Positions 24,075 through 35,434 of a DNA stretch of 64,000 bases are shown one piece after another; the first letter of the stretch is position 1, and every line of letters starts with the position of its first letter. The DNA lies in the NCBI GenBank assembly GCA_963575745.1, contig CAUYUJ010004303.1, forward strand, positions 1 through 64,000. Direction: 5' to 3'. The notes below the pieces were generated by a model. That model was not told the origin of the DNA, ran no database searches, and was given only the letters and a program-made list of their open reading frames with translations. The stretch is from Prorocentrum cordatum. Lineage: Eukaryota > Sar > Dinophyceae > Prorocentrales > Prorocentraceae. The translations under genes were made by a program, and so were the position numbers.

Positions 24075-25242
24075 ACGCCGGGTTCCTCTGGAACCCCGAC
24101 ACGAGCCCCCAGGTCGATGCTTTTAACGGGGGGGGGCACCCGGAAATCCCGAGCCAGTGTTCAGGAGCGATAGGCACACGCCGGTAAGCGGAGTCGATGT
24201 CAGCCTTAAACAGTGCCGGTGCGTGCCCGCGCAGACCGTGATAGCAGCGCAGGGCGTCCACCAAAACGTCAGCCCCGTCCAGCATCAACCTCTCGGCGGG
24301 CTGGCACGCCGAGTTGATGCCCCCTCTCGATTCATCGTCTACTACGCGAACCTTGGGCGCGCCATCCGGCTTGACGCCCTGCACAATGGAGAAACGCGGG
24401 GACAGACGCACCCTGCCCAAGTCCGCCTTGGCCAGCACAACCGGAGCGGTCATCCGCGACAGAGACGCATCGGCGAGCGCGCCCTCGTGGATCGCAGACG
24501 AGTTCACGTCCTCTCGCAAGGAAGACAAAATGGCTCTATTGTGCACGGGGGAGGAGGTCCGCAACTCCTCGGACGACGTGGGCTCCGGGAATTTCTTTGC
24601 GGGCCCTCTGCCCGCATGGGGCAGCTTTCCGAGCAAAGGCGCGCCGTAGCGGAACAGATCAGCCGCGGCCGTGTCATCGTAGCTCGTCATGTCGAGCAGA
24701 GCAGCTAAAAGCGGCCCATTCACGTCGGCGGACACGGCGCGCGTCGCGTCGTCAGCGCCGGCGAACCATTGCTCGACGGCCCCGTCACGTCGTAACGCTT
24801 GTCCCCACGCTTCCAGGCGTGATAGCATATTGTCGCGCAGACGCATAACCTCTACGCTGTCTCTGGGCGCTTCCCACTCTATGGCGCAGCGAACGTCTTC
24901 CTCAATCCCGCGCGATGGCGCGATGTGAAAACCGTCCTTCATTGCACAGTTGATAAATTCTATCTTCTGCACGTCGCCAGCGTCAAGCTCTCCTACAACG
25001 CGACAGATTTTTAACGCGCGCGCGCGGGAGCAAAGACGGATACGCGATGGGGCCTTTCGACAAATGGGCTTGCACCCCGCCCACCGCGGAAGCGCCCGCG
25101 CCGGCAACTTCTTCCAGTGAAACAACCGGTGTAGGCTGCGCCCCGCGCGTCCACACCGAATTGGTAGCCTGCGCAAGCGCGACGCCACCGCGCGCGACAT
25201 ACATGTAGGTGCGCCGCGCTTCCAGCCTCCTGTCCGCGGCAT
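23845..25242 (-). pseudogene. Reverse transcriptase N-terminal part, frameshifted
   Basis: Frame holding the front of the RT fold: PKVRVVDDESRGGINSAC (about residues 286-303) and box A with catalytic Asp in ALFKADIDSAYRRVP (about 337-351). Beyond about 24080 this frame loses RT character and the frame of the 22635-24074 entry takes over. Upstream, the sequence that reads naturally (SVWTRGAQPTPVVSLEEV) is in a third frame (24983-25249), so there is probably another shift near 24990. No intact polyprotein can be made from this copy as it stands. Confidence 0.75.
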
Positions 25243-25348
25243 GCTTCACATGTCACCGCTGGACTCTCAGCTGCGCCTGCGCGCCGTCCGGCTACCGCCG
25301 TCGCGCGCGCGCGCACCGACCCGCGCCTGCGCGGCGCAGGAACGTTGA

Positions 25349-26606
25349 TCAGCGCTCGTGATGCCTGGCTCTCTTGGCCCGCGGCTCCCCGTACTCGCCG
25401 CGGTCGTTCGGCGCCGCCGGGGGCGCAGGCGGGAACTTGCCCTTGCCGCCGCCCTTGGCGCCCTTGCCGCCGCCCTTGCCGGGTTTTCCGCCGCCCTTGG
25501 CACCCTTGCCCCCGCGGGGGGCTGAGCGCTCCTGACTTTCGCGAACGTACGCGGCCTCTGCCTCGCCCAAGAGAGTCACATCGATCGTTGCCACGACAGT
25601 TTCGATGTCGAGGGAATCATCACCGGCGCGAGACCTCTCTGCCCAAGTGCGCCGGCAAATCTCATCGTATACGAGCCCCAGCGCGCCACTCCGATTAGCA
25701 TTGGGCGCCTGCGCGGCCACCTGCCGCGCCGCGCGCGCATCGCACTCGCGCCGCTGGATCCGCAGAGCAACGGCGATAGGCGGGCCTTCATGACGTTCTG
25801 GCGGTGGCGAATCGTCGCAGCCAGCGTCATCTGCTCCGTGCAGACGCAAGCGATGGCGTACCTACGCGCTCGGACGACGCCGTTGCTCTTGGGTGCGCGC
25901 CCCGCGCGCAGACGCGTGCACCTGTCGAAGGCGGCATGCCATTGCGTGAAAGTGAGCGACTTCGCTTTGACTGGGTTCGCTACGCCGAGCGCGCGCGAAA
26001 GGTCGCGAAGATCCCGAGACATGGGCGGGCCCTCATCAGCCTCCTCTTTCGCGCTCTTCGATTCTGCCCAGGACGGCAAGAACTTCTTCAGGTCAGCGAA
26101 CACAAATGGCCGCTTGATGCCGCGACGCTGCAGCCGCTTCACGTCCGTCTCGAGGGCGTCGACCGCCGCGGACCGCGGCCAAAACGCCTGGCCCACATCC
26201 TTCAGAGCGCCTCCTTGCAACTTCGCCTGAATGTCCACGTGGCACATCGGCTCAGGTGCTGACCCGCTCCCGGCCGCGCTGCCTGCGCTGGCCGGATCAG
26301 CCGCGCGCTGTTCCTCCGCTGTCAGAGACTTCGCGGCAGCCATCACTCTGGCTAAGAAGGAGCGCTTACCCGCGGACGGGTTGCCCTGCAGTGCGCCGGG
26401 ATCTGCAAACGCAAGATCACGCACTGACTCCAACTCATTGTCCTGCGCGCGAGGCACTGGCGCGTCGTGGCGGCATTCGCAGCCGCTCGCGGCGCCTGGC
26501 ATAGGGCTGCGCACTGCCGAAGCCACTCGGCGCCGCGGCTTGTATCATCATGGGCCGCAAGAAAATCAGCCAGGCTCATGGAAAGCGTGGGCGTTGCAGC
26601 GCACAT
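25349..26606 (-). pseudogene. Gag-like protein of Ngaro-like element, frameshifted
   Basis: The first protein region of the element. Three frames succeed one another: 26606-about 26500 (MSLADFLAAHDD; ATGs at 26606 and 26579), then about 26502-25795 (DNELESVRDLAFADPGAL, RRGIKRPFVFADLKKFLPSW), then about 25795-25349 (NRSGALGLVYDEICRRTW and a Gly/Lys-rich GGKGAKGGGK tail ending RHHER). The basic Gly/Lys tail is what one expects of a nucleic-acid-binding Gag. The assignment rests on position before RT and composition, not on a diagnostic domain. At least two frameshifts make it a pseudogene. Confidence 0.65.
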
Positions 26607-26744
26607 CGCTGGTGCGGCCGCGGCGCGCCCAACGGCGTATGCGGCTCGCGTCTTCTGCCTGCGCGCACTGCTGGCTCCGTCGCGTAACAACGATCATTGC
26701 GCGCGTCTCCTGACGAATGTCAACATGCTGGGCGGCGGAAACCG

Positions 26745-27421
26745 GTCGCATTGACGCGGTAATATTGGCGTGGTCGCACTGACACGGTCGCGCTGACACG
26801 GTCGCAATGACGCATTCGCTTTTACACATTCGCATTGATACGGTCGCGGCGAGACGGACGCGTTGACATGGTCGCAACGGCACGGTCCCCTTGACACGCC
26901 CCACAAGACACGGACGCAGTGACGCGGAGAAATTGGCACGGTCGCAACGACACGGCGTAATTGACGCGTTGCGTTGACGCAATCGAAAAGACGCGGTCGC
27001 ATTGACACGGCCTTACAGACGCGGTCGCATTGACGCGATCTTACTGGCGCGGTCGCGTCGACACGGCCCAGGCACGGTCGCATTGACACGGCCGCATCAA
27101 CACGGTCACATTGACGCGGTCATACTGGCACGGTCGCATTGACACGGCCATAGCACGGTCGCATTGACACGGCTTTATCGACACGGTCGCACTGACACGG
27201 TCGTATTGGCACGGTCGCATTGACACGGCCCAGGCACGGTCACATTGACACGGCCTTATTGACCCGGTCTCACTGACACGGTCGTATTGGCACGGTCGCA
27301 TTGACACGGCCATAGCACGGTCGCATTGACACGGCTTTATCGACACGGTCGCACTGACACGGTCGTATTGGCACGGTCGCATTGACACGGCCCAGGCACG
27401 GTCGCATTGACACGGCCTCAT
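26745..27421. repeat. 14-bp minisatellite CACGGTCGCATTGA
   Basis: Tandem array of CACGG(T/C)CGCATTGA units lying between repeat A1 and gag, in the element's 5' leader. Towards 27060-27420 it shows a higher-order repeat: blocks containing CCATAGCACGG, CTTTATCGA and CCCAGG recur about every 165 bp. Confidence 0.85.
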
Positions 27422-27762
27422 GGAAACAAAAGCCGCCACGGCGGCCCGCGACGCGCGCACCGAGGGCGCCAGCCTCGCGTTCGGCCGACAAGCGCCCTCG
27501 GGGCAGCGCGCGCGACGCGGGGGTATATTTACCCTCCCCCCACCGCAGGGAGACGTGGACAAAGAACACGAACAAGACGAGGAACACGAAGTCCATGAAG
27601 ACCTGAGGCGAGCCACCCCAAACGCACCCCCCAACCGACCCAACCCGCCCCACCACAGGCACCGCGGCGAACCGCGGCGCCAGCGGCGGGGCGGCAGGGG
27701 TAGAAGGTTCCCAGGTCCGCGTTTTTGTGACAACGAACAAAACTGCGTTGTGTTCTCGCCCA
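27422..27762 (-). repeat. Split direct repeat A1 of insertion 1 (5' end)
   Basis: 5' terminal copy of repeat A in the element's own orientation. Inward it is followed by the 14-bp minisatellite. Confidence 0.9.
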
Positions 27763-27865
27763 AAACAGATGACGCGCGACGTGGCGCGCTCCCAACCTGG
27801 CGCGCCGCCCGATGCCCGCGGGCCCATCAATGCCCCGGCGCCCTGACGCGCGCGCGACGTCTTTT
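27763..27865 (+). other. Short U2 segment between insertions 1 and 2
   Basis: 103 bp matching U1 9243-9345 (AAACAGATGACGCG ... GACGTCTTTT). It is the only unit DNA separating the two split-repeat elements. Confidence 0.9.
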
Positions 27866-28011
27866 TCCGCTTCGCACCTTCTCTTTCCGGACTTGGCAGA
27901 CGCGAAGCGTGCAGGAGAATAACTTCAATGCCACGAAGTGTGGCTCTTTTGGGGGTGCTGCATCTGCCACAGGCCACGGCAGCGTCTCCGCAAGGGAGAG
28001 CCACCTACCCC
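27866..28011 (-). repeat. Split repeat X1 (B2-type terminus) of insertion 2
   Basis: 146 bp matching 29186-29331 with a few substitutions (CTTTCCGGACTTGG here, CTCTCCAGACTTGG there). Confidence 0.88.
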
Positions 28012-28184
28012 CCCGAAGGGAAGCGGATTGCGGCCAGCACGTTCGCCACGCGGGGAGGGCGGGAGGGGCCGCGAGAAATGCAGCCCAAACCAACCCAAGC
28101 CCGCGCGCGAGGAAAACAACAAGCAAGGAAAAGCGATAACAAAATAGCAAGGCAACAGAAACTCAGAAAGCACATCAGAATATC

Positions 28185-28810
28185 AGCTCCGAGCCGCTCT
28201 GCGAGAGCGGACTACTTGGTTGCGAAAAACTGAGCGCACAGTGCGCCGGCGCAGCGGCCGACCACGCACTGCGACCCAAGATGCACAGCTCCATCCCGCT
28301 CTGCGCGAGCGGACGGCACCTGAGCGTCACAGGGTTGCTTGGTCGCGCAACTGAGCGCACGGTGCGATAGCGCGACGGGCGACCGCACACCGCGACCCAA
28401 GATGCACAGCTCCGTGCCGCTCTGCGCGAGCGGACGGCACCTGAGCGTCACAGGGTTGCTTGGTCCCGCAACTGAGCGCACGGTGCGCCGGCGCAGCGAC
28501 CGACCGCGCACCGCGACCAAAGATGCACAGCTCCGTGCCGCACTGCGCGAGCGGACGGCACCTGAGCGTCACAGGGTTGCTTGGTCCCGCATCTGAGCGC
28601 GCGGTGCGCCGGCGCAGCGACCGACCGCACACCGCGACCCAAGATGCATAGCTCCATGCCGCTCTGCGCGAGCGGACGGCACCTGAGCGTCACAGGGTTG
28701 CTTGGCCCCGCAACTGAGCGCACGGTGCGCCGGCGCAGCGGCCGACCGCACACCGCGACCCAAGATGCACAGCACCATGCCTCTGCGCGAGCGGACGGCA
28801 CCTGAGCGTC
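28185..28810. repeat. 121-bp tandem repeat (about 5 copies)
   Basis: Copies of CACCTGAGCGTCACAGGGTT recur at 28319, 28440, 28561 and 28682, i.e. every 121 bp, then 28801. The array continues as part of repeat Y1 and is present again at 35435-35930 in Y2. Open frames on both strands are array shadows. Confidence 0.9.
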
Positions 28811-29185
28811 CCAGGATTGCTGAGCAATGAGCGACGAGATCTGGCCCAAGCGTCCCAAGACGAAGAACGCGGGGACTGCGTCGACAGAGGACGTGGATCT
28901 CGGCTGCGTGGGGACGATCCGAACCCCAACCAGAGGGACCGCGAGACGCGCGGCAGCATCCCCTGGGCCTGCGCGCAAGGAATCCATCGATTCAAAATCA
29001 ATGGAAAAGTAACAAGAGGTAACTCTTGGACAGGCAATGGCCAGCCTGGAGAGAATCGATGCAAAGACACTCCTGATCAGCCAATGCCAACCAACCAACC
29101 AGCCTGGAGCGAAGCAGATGGAGAACGAAGGGTGCCCGCGAAAACCTTGCTTCCCGAATGCACAGCCTCCTCAGAAGCTCCGCTT
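28314..29185 (-). repeat. Split repeat Y1 (A2-type) of insertion 2
   Basis: About 870 bp matching 35435-36303, including four 121-bp units and a ~380 bp non-tandem part (28811-29185). A short plus-strand frame with ATG at 28827 reads MSDEIWPKRPKTKN; it is present in both Y copies, but I cannot show that it is a gene. Confidence 0.85.
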
Positions 29186-29331
29186 TCCGCTTCGCACCTT
29201 CTCTCTCCAGACTTGGCAGACGCGAAGCGTGCAGGAGAAAAACTTCAATGCCACGAAGTGTGGCTCTTTTGGGGGTGCTGCATCTGCCACAGGCCACGGC
29301 AGCGTCTCCGCAAGGGAGAGCCACCTACCCC
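29186..29331 (-). repeat. Split repeat X2 (B1-type) of insertion 2
   Basis: Second copy of the 146 bp repeat, directly abutting Y1. Confidence 0.88.
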
Positions 29332-30580
29332 ACAGAGGCAAAAGAAAGTTTGTGGATGCAGTATTTGAGTCAGCGGCTGAAGAGCCGCTGCTGCGGGCAC
29401 CATTCGAGGCAAACTGCGTCCTCTGCACTGTTCCTGCGTGCAAAGAAAGTGGTTCGAACGCAGCTTGCACGGCGCGGCGTGGTCCGCTCTCCTGCGCGAA
29501 CAGGTAACTTTCGAATGAGCGTTTCATTTGCATGATCCAGTGCGGTGTTGTGAACGGATCCCTCTATAAGCTTCGCATGGACAGAAACTAGTGCAAAACA
29601 AGGCGGGGGCACGCTGCGTTGGTGCGATTAGCGGCGCGGCCCGCCAGCGCAAGCTCCGAAGCAAGGAGGTTGGGCCGATCGAACGCCCGAACCCTTTGCC
29701 AAAATCGCCCGCCAGGGATGTATGCACAAACACGGCACCTGACAGTAAAGCCCTCATGGAAGGCGGCCCCGCCGCACACCATCGCTCAGCGGTGGCACGC
29801 GAGGCACCTGAGCGGCAGGTTTGAACGAAATGGCGCGAAGGCCCCAAGACCAATGGGCGTACTATTCTCGGCCACCTCAGACGAAAGCCAAATCGCTGGC
29901 AATCGCTAATCATGCGCGGCGCAGGCGCGCGAACCGCGAAATCGAGAATGCGGGTCTGGACACCTTGGCGCCGGAAATCGGCGCTGAATCGACGAAGCTC
30001 GGAAGGCATACCTGGGCGCGCCAGCGCCAGAAGCAGCGCAGGGGCCTGACCACCGAAGGGCAACCTGGCAACCAGCGAATGCTCTGCTGCTGCGCTCTCA
30101 TCATCGACGCGGAAGCAGTAAATTGCGCTCGCGGATCTTCGGGGCACGCTGGCGCCAGAACCCAGGCCCCGTGTTCCAAATGCATTGCTGGCAGCGCAGG
30201 TGCAACGGAAGGCGGCGGTGCGGCAACCAGGCTGTTATGTGGAGCAGCACGCGCCACCTGCGCAAGGCAGCGGGTGCAAAGGGGCCAGACGGCACAGCGC
30301 CAATGGAGCGCTGCACGCGGTTGGCAACCGTGGCCAGGCGCTGCACTGCGCAAGGCAGGCGGGGTGCACAATGACGCGCTGCCACAACCTGAGTGAGCAC
30401 AGGGTGACTGGCCGAACGCTGCACTCGCGAGAGGGCTGCACTGCATGAGTTGGAATTCGAATCTGAGCGCGTCAGCGCCAGAAAGGCGAAATTGACACGC
30501 CATTGTGAGTCTGGGCGGTGGGCGCTGGGGAACCGACCTCAGAATGCAATTCTGGGTGAAGCGCCTAGGGGGATGAACGT
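29332..30580. other. Internal region of insertion 2 without recognised gene
   Basis: Ordinary-complexity DNA. A minus-strand frame (29524-30147, 207 codons) and a plus frame through 29507 (Cys-containing, ending SCANR) are open, but neither carries a motif I recognise. Decayed coding remnants are possible. Confidence 0.4.
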
Positions 30581-31400
30581 GAAGCCTGCGTCGAACGCCC
30601 CACGCGGCGCGCAGCACCTGAGCGTGACAGGGCTGCCTGGTTACATGGAACGCGGCGTGAACCCAGACTCCCAAGCAGGGCGTGGCCGCCGACTGGGCGC
30701 CATGAGCCTGCTGCGCCGAAACCTCTGCGCGGCTCTGAAGAAGAGCGCGCGGCACTTGAGTTGTTTCGACAGAAGTTGGGCACATGCCCCCAGACAAGAG
30801 AGCGGCCGCCGGCTGCGCGCCAGGAGCCTGCGTCGAGAGCTCCGCGCTGCTCAGACGAAGAGCGCGCGGCCCCGGGGGTGGCAGAAGCCACGCGGCGTTG
30901 CCGCAGACACCCAAGGACAGAGCGGCCGCCAACTGTACCGCGAGCGTGCGTCAAAAGCTCCGCCCTCGTCTCATGAAGAGCGCGCGGCAAAGCATGAGAA
31001 GCGCGCAGCACCTGAGGGTCACAGAGTGCCAGGAAGAAACCGCGTGTGGCGTGGCTGCAAACCTCCAAAGCGGGGAGCGCTGCGCGAGCCTGCTGCGCGC
31101 TGCTCTGAGGAAGAGCGCGCGGCACCTGAGCTCCACAGGGCTGCCTGGCAGGAGGCGCGCGGTTTGGCTGCAGACACCGCCCACCGCCAACAGTACGGCA
31201 CGAAGCCTGCGTCGAGAGCTCCGCGCCGCTCAGAAGAGGAGCGAGCAGCTCGTGAGCGTCACAGGGCTGCTCGGCAGAAGGCACGCGGCGTGGGCGCAGC
31301 CCCCCAAAGCAGGGAGCGGCCGCCGCCTGTACACCACGGAGCCTGGTGTGTCGAAAGCTCTGCGCCGCTCTGAAGAAGAGCGCGCGGCAAATTGGGCGCA
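30580..31400. repeat. Irregular repeat of GCGCGGCACCTGAGC-type words
   Basis: Words such as GAAGAGCGCGCGGCACCTGA and CACAGGGCTGCCTGG recur at irregular spacing. They are related to the CACCTGAGCGTCACAGGGTT core of the neighbouring arrays. Confidence 0.6.
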
Positions 31401-31669
31401 AATGGCGAATCTGAGCGCTCGGGCGCTGAGCATGCGAATCGTGCTCAGCATGCAAGTCACGCGCGCTTGCGTTAGAATGGCCAAAATCACACCGCTGGAA
31501 ACACCAAACGACTGTTCCACGATCGCGAATCTGGGTGTGCACATGCCAGAAACGCGGAGGCATGCTCAGGATGTGATTCTGAAACTTGACGCTGGAGTAG
31601 CTGCGCCACAGTTGCGAGCTACGCGCGCCAGCGCCAAAAGTGCAAGACCGTGAACAAAATGCAACGCTG

Positions 31670-32620
31670 GATTGGTCAGCGCAAGCGTGGCGCAGGCAGG
31701 CCGCAGGGAGCAGACGCGCCACTGCGCACGGCAGAGGCGTAAAGAACGCCGCACTGCAGCAACCGGGCCAAGCGTGGCGCAGGTTGGCAGCAGGCAGACG
31801 CCCCACTGCGCAAGGCAGGGGGCGCACAGAACGCCGCACTGCAGCAACCGGGCCAAGTGTGGCGCAGGTTGGCAGCAGGGGGCAAACGCCGCACTGCGCA
31901 AGGCAGGGGGCGCACAGAACGCTGCACTGCAGCAACCAGGCCGACGCAGGTTGGCCGCGGGGGCAGACGCCGCCCTGCGCAAGGCAGGGGGCGCAAAGAA
32001 ACGCCGCACTGCAGCAACCAGGCCAAGCGTGCGCAGGTTGGCAGCAGCGGGCAAGCGCCACCCGAGCGAGGCAGGGAGCGCAAAGAAACGCTGCCTTGTA
32101 GCAAACAGGGCATGCATGGCGCAGGCTGGCAGCAGGGGCGAGACGCGCCGCACTGCGCACGGCAGGGTGCGCAAAGAATGCCGCACTGCAGCGACCAGGC
32201 CAAGCGTGGCGCAGGTTGGCAGCAGGGGGGCAGGCGCCGCACTGCGCACGGCAGGGGGCGCAAAGGAATTCTGCATTGCAGCAACTGGCAGAGCTTCGGA
32301 AGAGCTTCGGCAGTTCTTCCAGGCTCCTAGGCAGATCTTCCTTGCGCGCTTTGCAGGGCCCCACGCATCGTAAACGGCGCCCCTGCAAGCGTCTCCTGCG
32401 AGGTTTCCAGCGTCCCGCGCATCGTTTCAAACGACCTGGCAGAGCAAGTTATTGCAGGAAGCTGAAGAGTAATTCCGGGGAGCTGGAGAGCTAGCGCAGA
32501 CTGGCAGCAGGGGGCAGACGCCGCAGTGCGCCAGGGAGGGGGCGCCCAGAACACCGCACTGCAGCAACTGGGCCAAGCGTGACGCACGCAGGTTGGCAGC
32601 AGGGGTCACCACACTGCGCA
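31670..32620. repeat. ~90-bp tandem repeat rich in GCACTGCAGCAACC
   Basis: Roughly eight copies of GCGCAGGTTGGCAGCAGGG ... GCACTGCAGCAACCGGGCC from 31670 to 32290, an interruption, and another copy at about 32500-32620. The long minus frame here (30565-32430) is Ala/Cys/Leu-rich and follows the repeat period, so I leave it out as a gene. Confidence 0.75.
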
Positions 32621-33080
32621 ACGCCACTCTGCGGATCCACGCGCAGACTGCGCATCTGAGGACGGTAGCGACAGAATGCGCGACCTGCGCGTCGGAATGC
32701 GAATTTGGGCCCGCCAGGGCCAGAGCACACACAGTTGCGCTCTGAATGCAAGTCTGGGCCGGTCGCGCTTTCCGAACGTGGCATTCTGGGCGTGCTGGTG
32801 CCAGAAAACTGGCTGACAGCCGACAACCTGTTGCTGGGGAGCGCGTTGGCGCACCGCCGCGCCACGGAGCCGCCCAGGAGGCACACAGGCGCGACTCCTG
32901 CTAGATAACTTCGGGCGCCGCTCCTGTCTGGGAGCACAGAAGCTCAGCTCCTTTCCAGGGGCTTGGCCTGTCAGGGAGCACAAGAAAAAGCTCTGGGTGC
33001 AACATTGAAACCTGCGTTGCAAGATCCAGATGCACGGCGCGCTGGCGCGAACCCCCCTGACGAGGGAGCACGAGCCGGCC
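32620..33080. other. Spacer between arrays in insertion 2, nothing recognised
   Basis: Non-tandem DNA. No start, domain or RNA feature I can support. Confidence 0.4.
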
Positions 33081-35434
33081 GTGCACCGCAACCCGAAAGT
33101 GCTAGCTCCGCGCTCTAAGCGAGCGGGCGGCACCTGAGCGTCACAGGGTTGCGGGGCACATCTGAGTGCGCAGCGTGTCCGCACAGGCCCCCAGACAAGG
33201 GAGCCGGACATGCACCGCCGCCCAAAAGTGCTAGCTCCAACGCCGCTCTGAGCGAGAGGGCAGCACCTGAGTGTCACAGGATTGCTAGGGACATCTGGAT
33301 GCGCAGTGCTCCGGCGCAGACCCCAGACGAGGAATCCGACCGTGCACCGCCACCGGAAAATGCTAGCTGGCTCCACGCCGCTCTGAGCGAGCGGGCGGCA
33401 CCTGAGCGTCACAGGGTTGCTGGGCACATCTGGGTGTGCGGTGCGCTGGCGCAGACCCCCAGACGAGGGAGCCGACCGTGCACCGCCACCCGAAAGTGCT
33501 AGCTCCACGCCGCTGTGAGCGAGCGGGCGGCACCTGAGCGTCACAGGGTTGCTCGGGATATCTGGATGCGCAGTGCGCCGGCGCAGACCCCCAGCCGAGG
33601 GAGCTGACCGTGCACCACCATCCGAAAGTGCTAGCTCCACGCCGCTGTGAACGAGCGGGCGGCGCCTGAGCGTCACAGGGTTGCTCCAGACATCTGGATG
33701 CGTAGTGCGCCGGCACGGGCCCCCAGACGGGGGGGCGCGGGCCGACTGAAACACCGCCACCCGAAAGTGCTAGCTAGCTCCACGCCGCTCTGAGCAAGCA
33801 AGCGGGCGGCACCTGAGCGTCACAGGGTTGCTCGGGACAGCTGGGTGCGCAGTGCGCCGGCGCAGACCCCCAGCCGAGGGAGCCGACCGTACACCGCCAC
33901 CCGAAAGTGCAAGCTCCAACGCCGCTCTGAGCGAGCGGGCGGCACCTGAGCGTCACAGGGGGGTGCTCGGGACATCTGGATGTGCAGTGCTCCGTCGCAC
34001 ACCCCAGACGAGGAATCCGACCGTGCACCGCCGCCCGAGAATGCTAGCTAGCTCCAACGCCGCTCTGAGCGAGCGGGCGGCGCCTGAGCGTCACAGGGTT
34101 GCTGGGCACATCTGGGTGCGCGGTGCGCTGGCGCAGGCCCCCAGACGAGGGAGCCGACCGTGCACCGCCACCCGAAAGTGCTAGCTCGACGCCGCTCTGA
34201 GCAAGCGGGCGGCACCTGAGCGTCACAGGGTTGCTCGGGATATATGGATGCTCAGTGCGCCGGCGCATGCCCCCAGCCAGGGAGCCGACCGTGCACCACC
34301 ACCCGAAAGTGCGAGCGGGCGGCGCCTGAGCGTCACAGGGTTGCTCCGGACATCTGGATGCGCAGTGCGCCGGCACGGGCCCCCAGACGAGGGAGCGCGG
34401 GCCGACTGAAACACCGCCACCCGAAAGTGCTAGCTCCACGCCGCTCTGAGCAAGCGGGTGGCACCTGAGCGTCACAGGGTTGCCCGGGACAGCTGGGTGC
34501 GCAGTGCGCCGGCGCAGACCCCAGCTGAGGGAGTCGACCGCACATCGCCACCCGAAAGTGCAGGCTCCAACGCCGCTCTGAGCGAGCGGGCGGCACCTGA
34601 GCGTCACATGGTTGCTCGGGACGTCTGGATGCGCAGTGCGTTGGCGCAGACCCCCAGACGAGGAATCTGACCGTGCACCGCCACCCGAAAATGCTAGCTC
34701 CACGCCGCTCTGAGCGAGCGGGCGGCACCTGAGAGTCACAGGGTTGCCCGGGATATCTGGATGCGCAGTGCGCCGGCGCAGACCTCCAGCCGAGGGAGCC
34801 GACCATGCACCGGCACGGGCCCCCAGGGAGTGCGGGCCGACTGAAACACCGCCACCCGAAAGTGCTAGCTCCACGCCGCTCTGAGCAAGCGGGCGGCGCC
34901 TGAGCGTCACAGGGTTGCTCGGGACATCTGGGTGCGCAATGCGCCGGCGCAGACCCCCAGCCGAGGGGGCCGACCGTGCACCACCACCCGAAAGTGCAAC
35001 CTCCACGCCGCTCTGAGCGAGCGGGCGGCGCCTGAGCGTCACAGGGTTGCTGCGGACAACTGGATGCGCAGTGCGTCGGCACGGGCACCCAGACGAGAGA
35101 GCGCGGGCCGACTGAAACACGGGCACCCGAAAGTGCTAGCTCCGAGCCGCTCTGAGCAAGCGGGCGGCGCCTGAGCGTCACAGGGTTGCTCGGGATATCT
35201 GGAGCGCAGTGCGCCGGCGCAGACCCCCAGCCGAGGGAGCTGACCGTGCACCACCACGCGAAAGTGCAAGCTCCACGCCGCTCTGAACGAGCGGGCGGCG
35301 CTTGAGCGTCACAGGGTTGCTCCAGACATCTGGATGCGCAGTGCGCCGGCACGGGCCCCCAGACGAGGGGGCGCGGGCCGACTGAAACACCGCCACCCGA
35401 AAGTGCTGGCTTCACGCCGCTCTGAGCAAGCGGG
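33080..35434. repeat. ~133-bp tandem repeat (about 17 copies)
   Basis: The core CACCTGAGCGTCACAGGGTT recurs at spacings of 132-147 bp, followed by CATCTGG(A/G)TGCGCAGTGCGC and CCACCCGAAAGTGCTAGCTC. It shares its core with the 121-bp array in repeat Y, so one array probably arose from the other. Confidence 0.88.

Larger units (their letters stand above)
20449..27762 (-). mobile_element. Ngaro/PAT-like tyrosine-recombinase retrotransposon (insertion 1)
   Basis: Element of 7,314 bp read on the minus strand as A1, minisatellite leader, gag, RT/RNase H, tyrosine recombinase, B1, A2, B2. The split direct repeats are A (27422-27762 and 20635-20975, 341 bp) and B (about 20447-20595 and 20974-21122, 149 bp). 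B1 and A2 abut, and the text at their joint (CTCGCCCACAAAAGACGC) equals what joining the two element ends would give, as expected from a circular intermediate. The U1 empty site reads GAAACGCAAAACAG; the occupied site reads GAAACGCA then CAAAAGACG at one end and CTCGCCCA then AAACAG at the other. There is no target duplication, and the breakpoint is ambiguous by two bases (CA). No methyltransferase domain was seen, which fits Ngaro rather than DIRS1. Confidence 0.9.

Noticed and set aside
28827-29012. Short MSDEIWPKRPK frame as a gene
   Set aside because: Present in both copies of repeat Y, but short, with no recognised domain and no splice evidence. Left as a note only.
30565-32430. 621-codon minus-strand frame in insertion 2
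   Set aside because: Its repeats follow the ~90-bp and related DNA arrays, and other frames are open too. An array shadow.
33080-35434. CRISPR-like array
   Set aside because: Spacers are as similar to each other as the repeats, and the context is eukaryotic. An ordinary tandem array.
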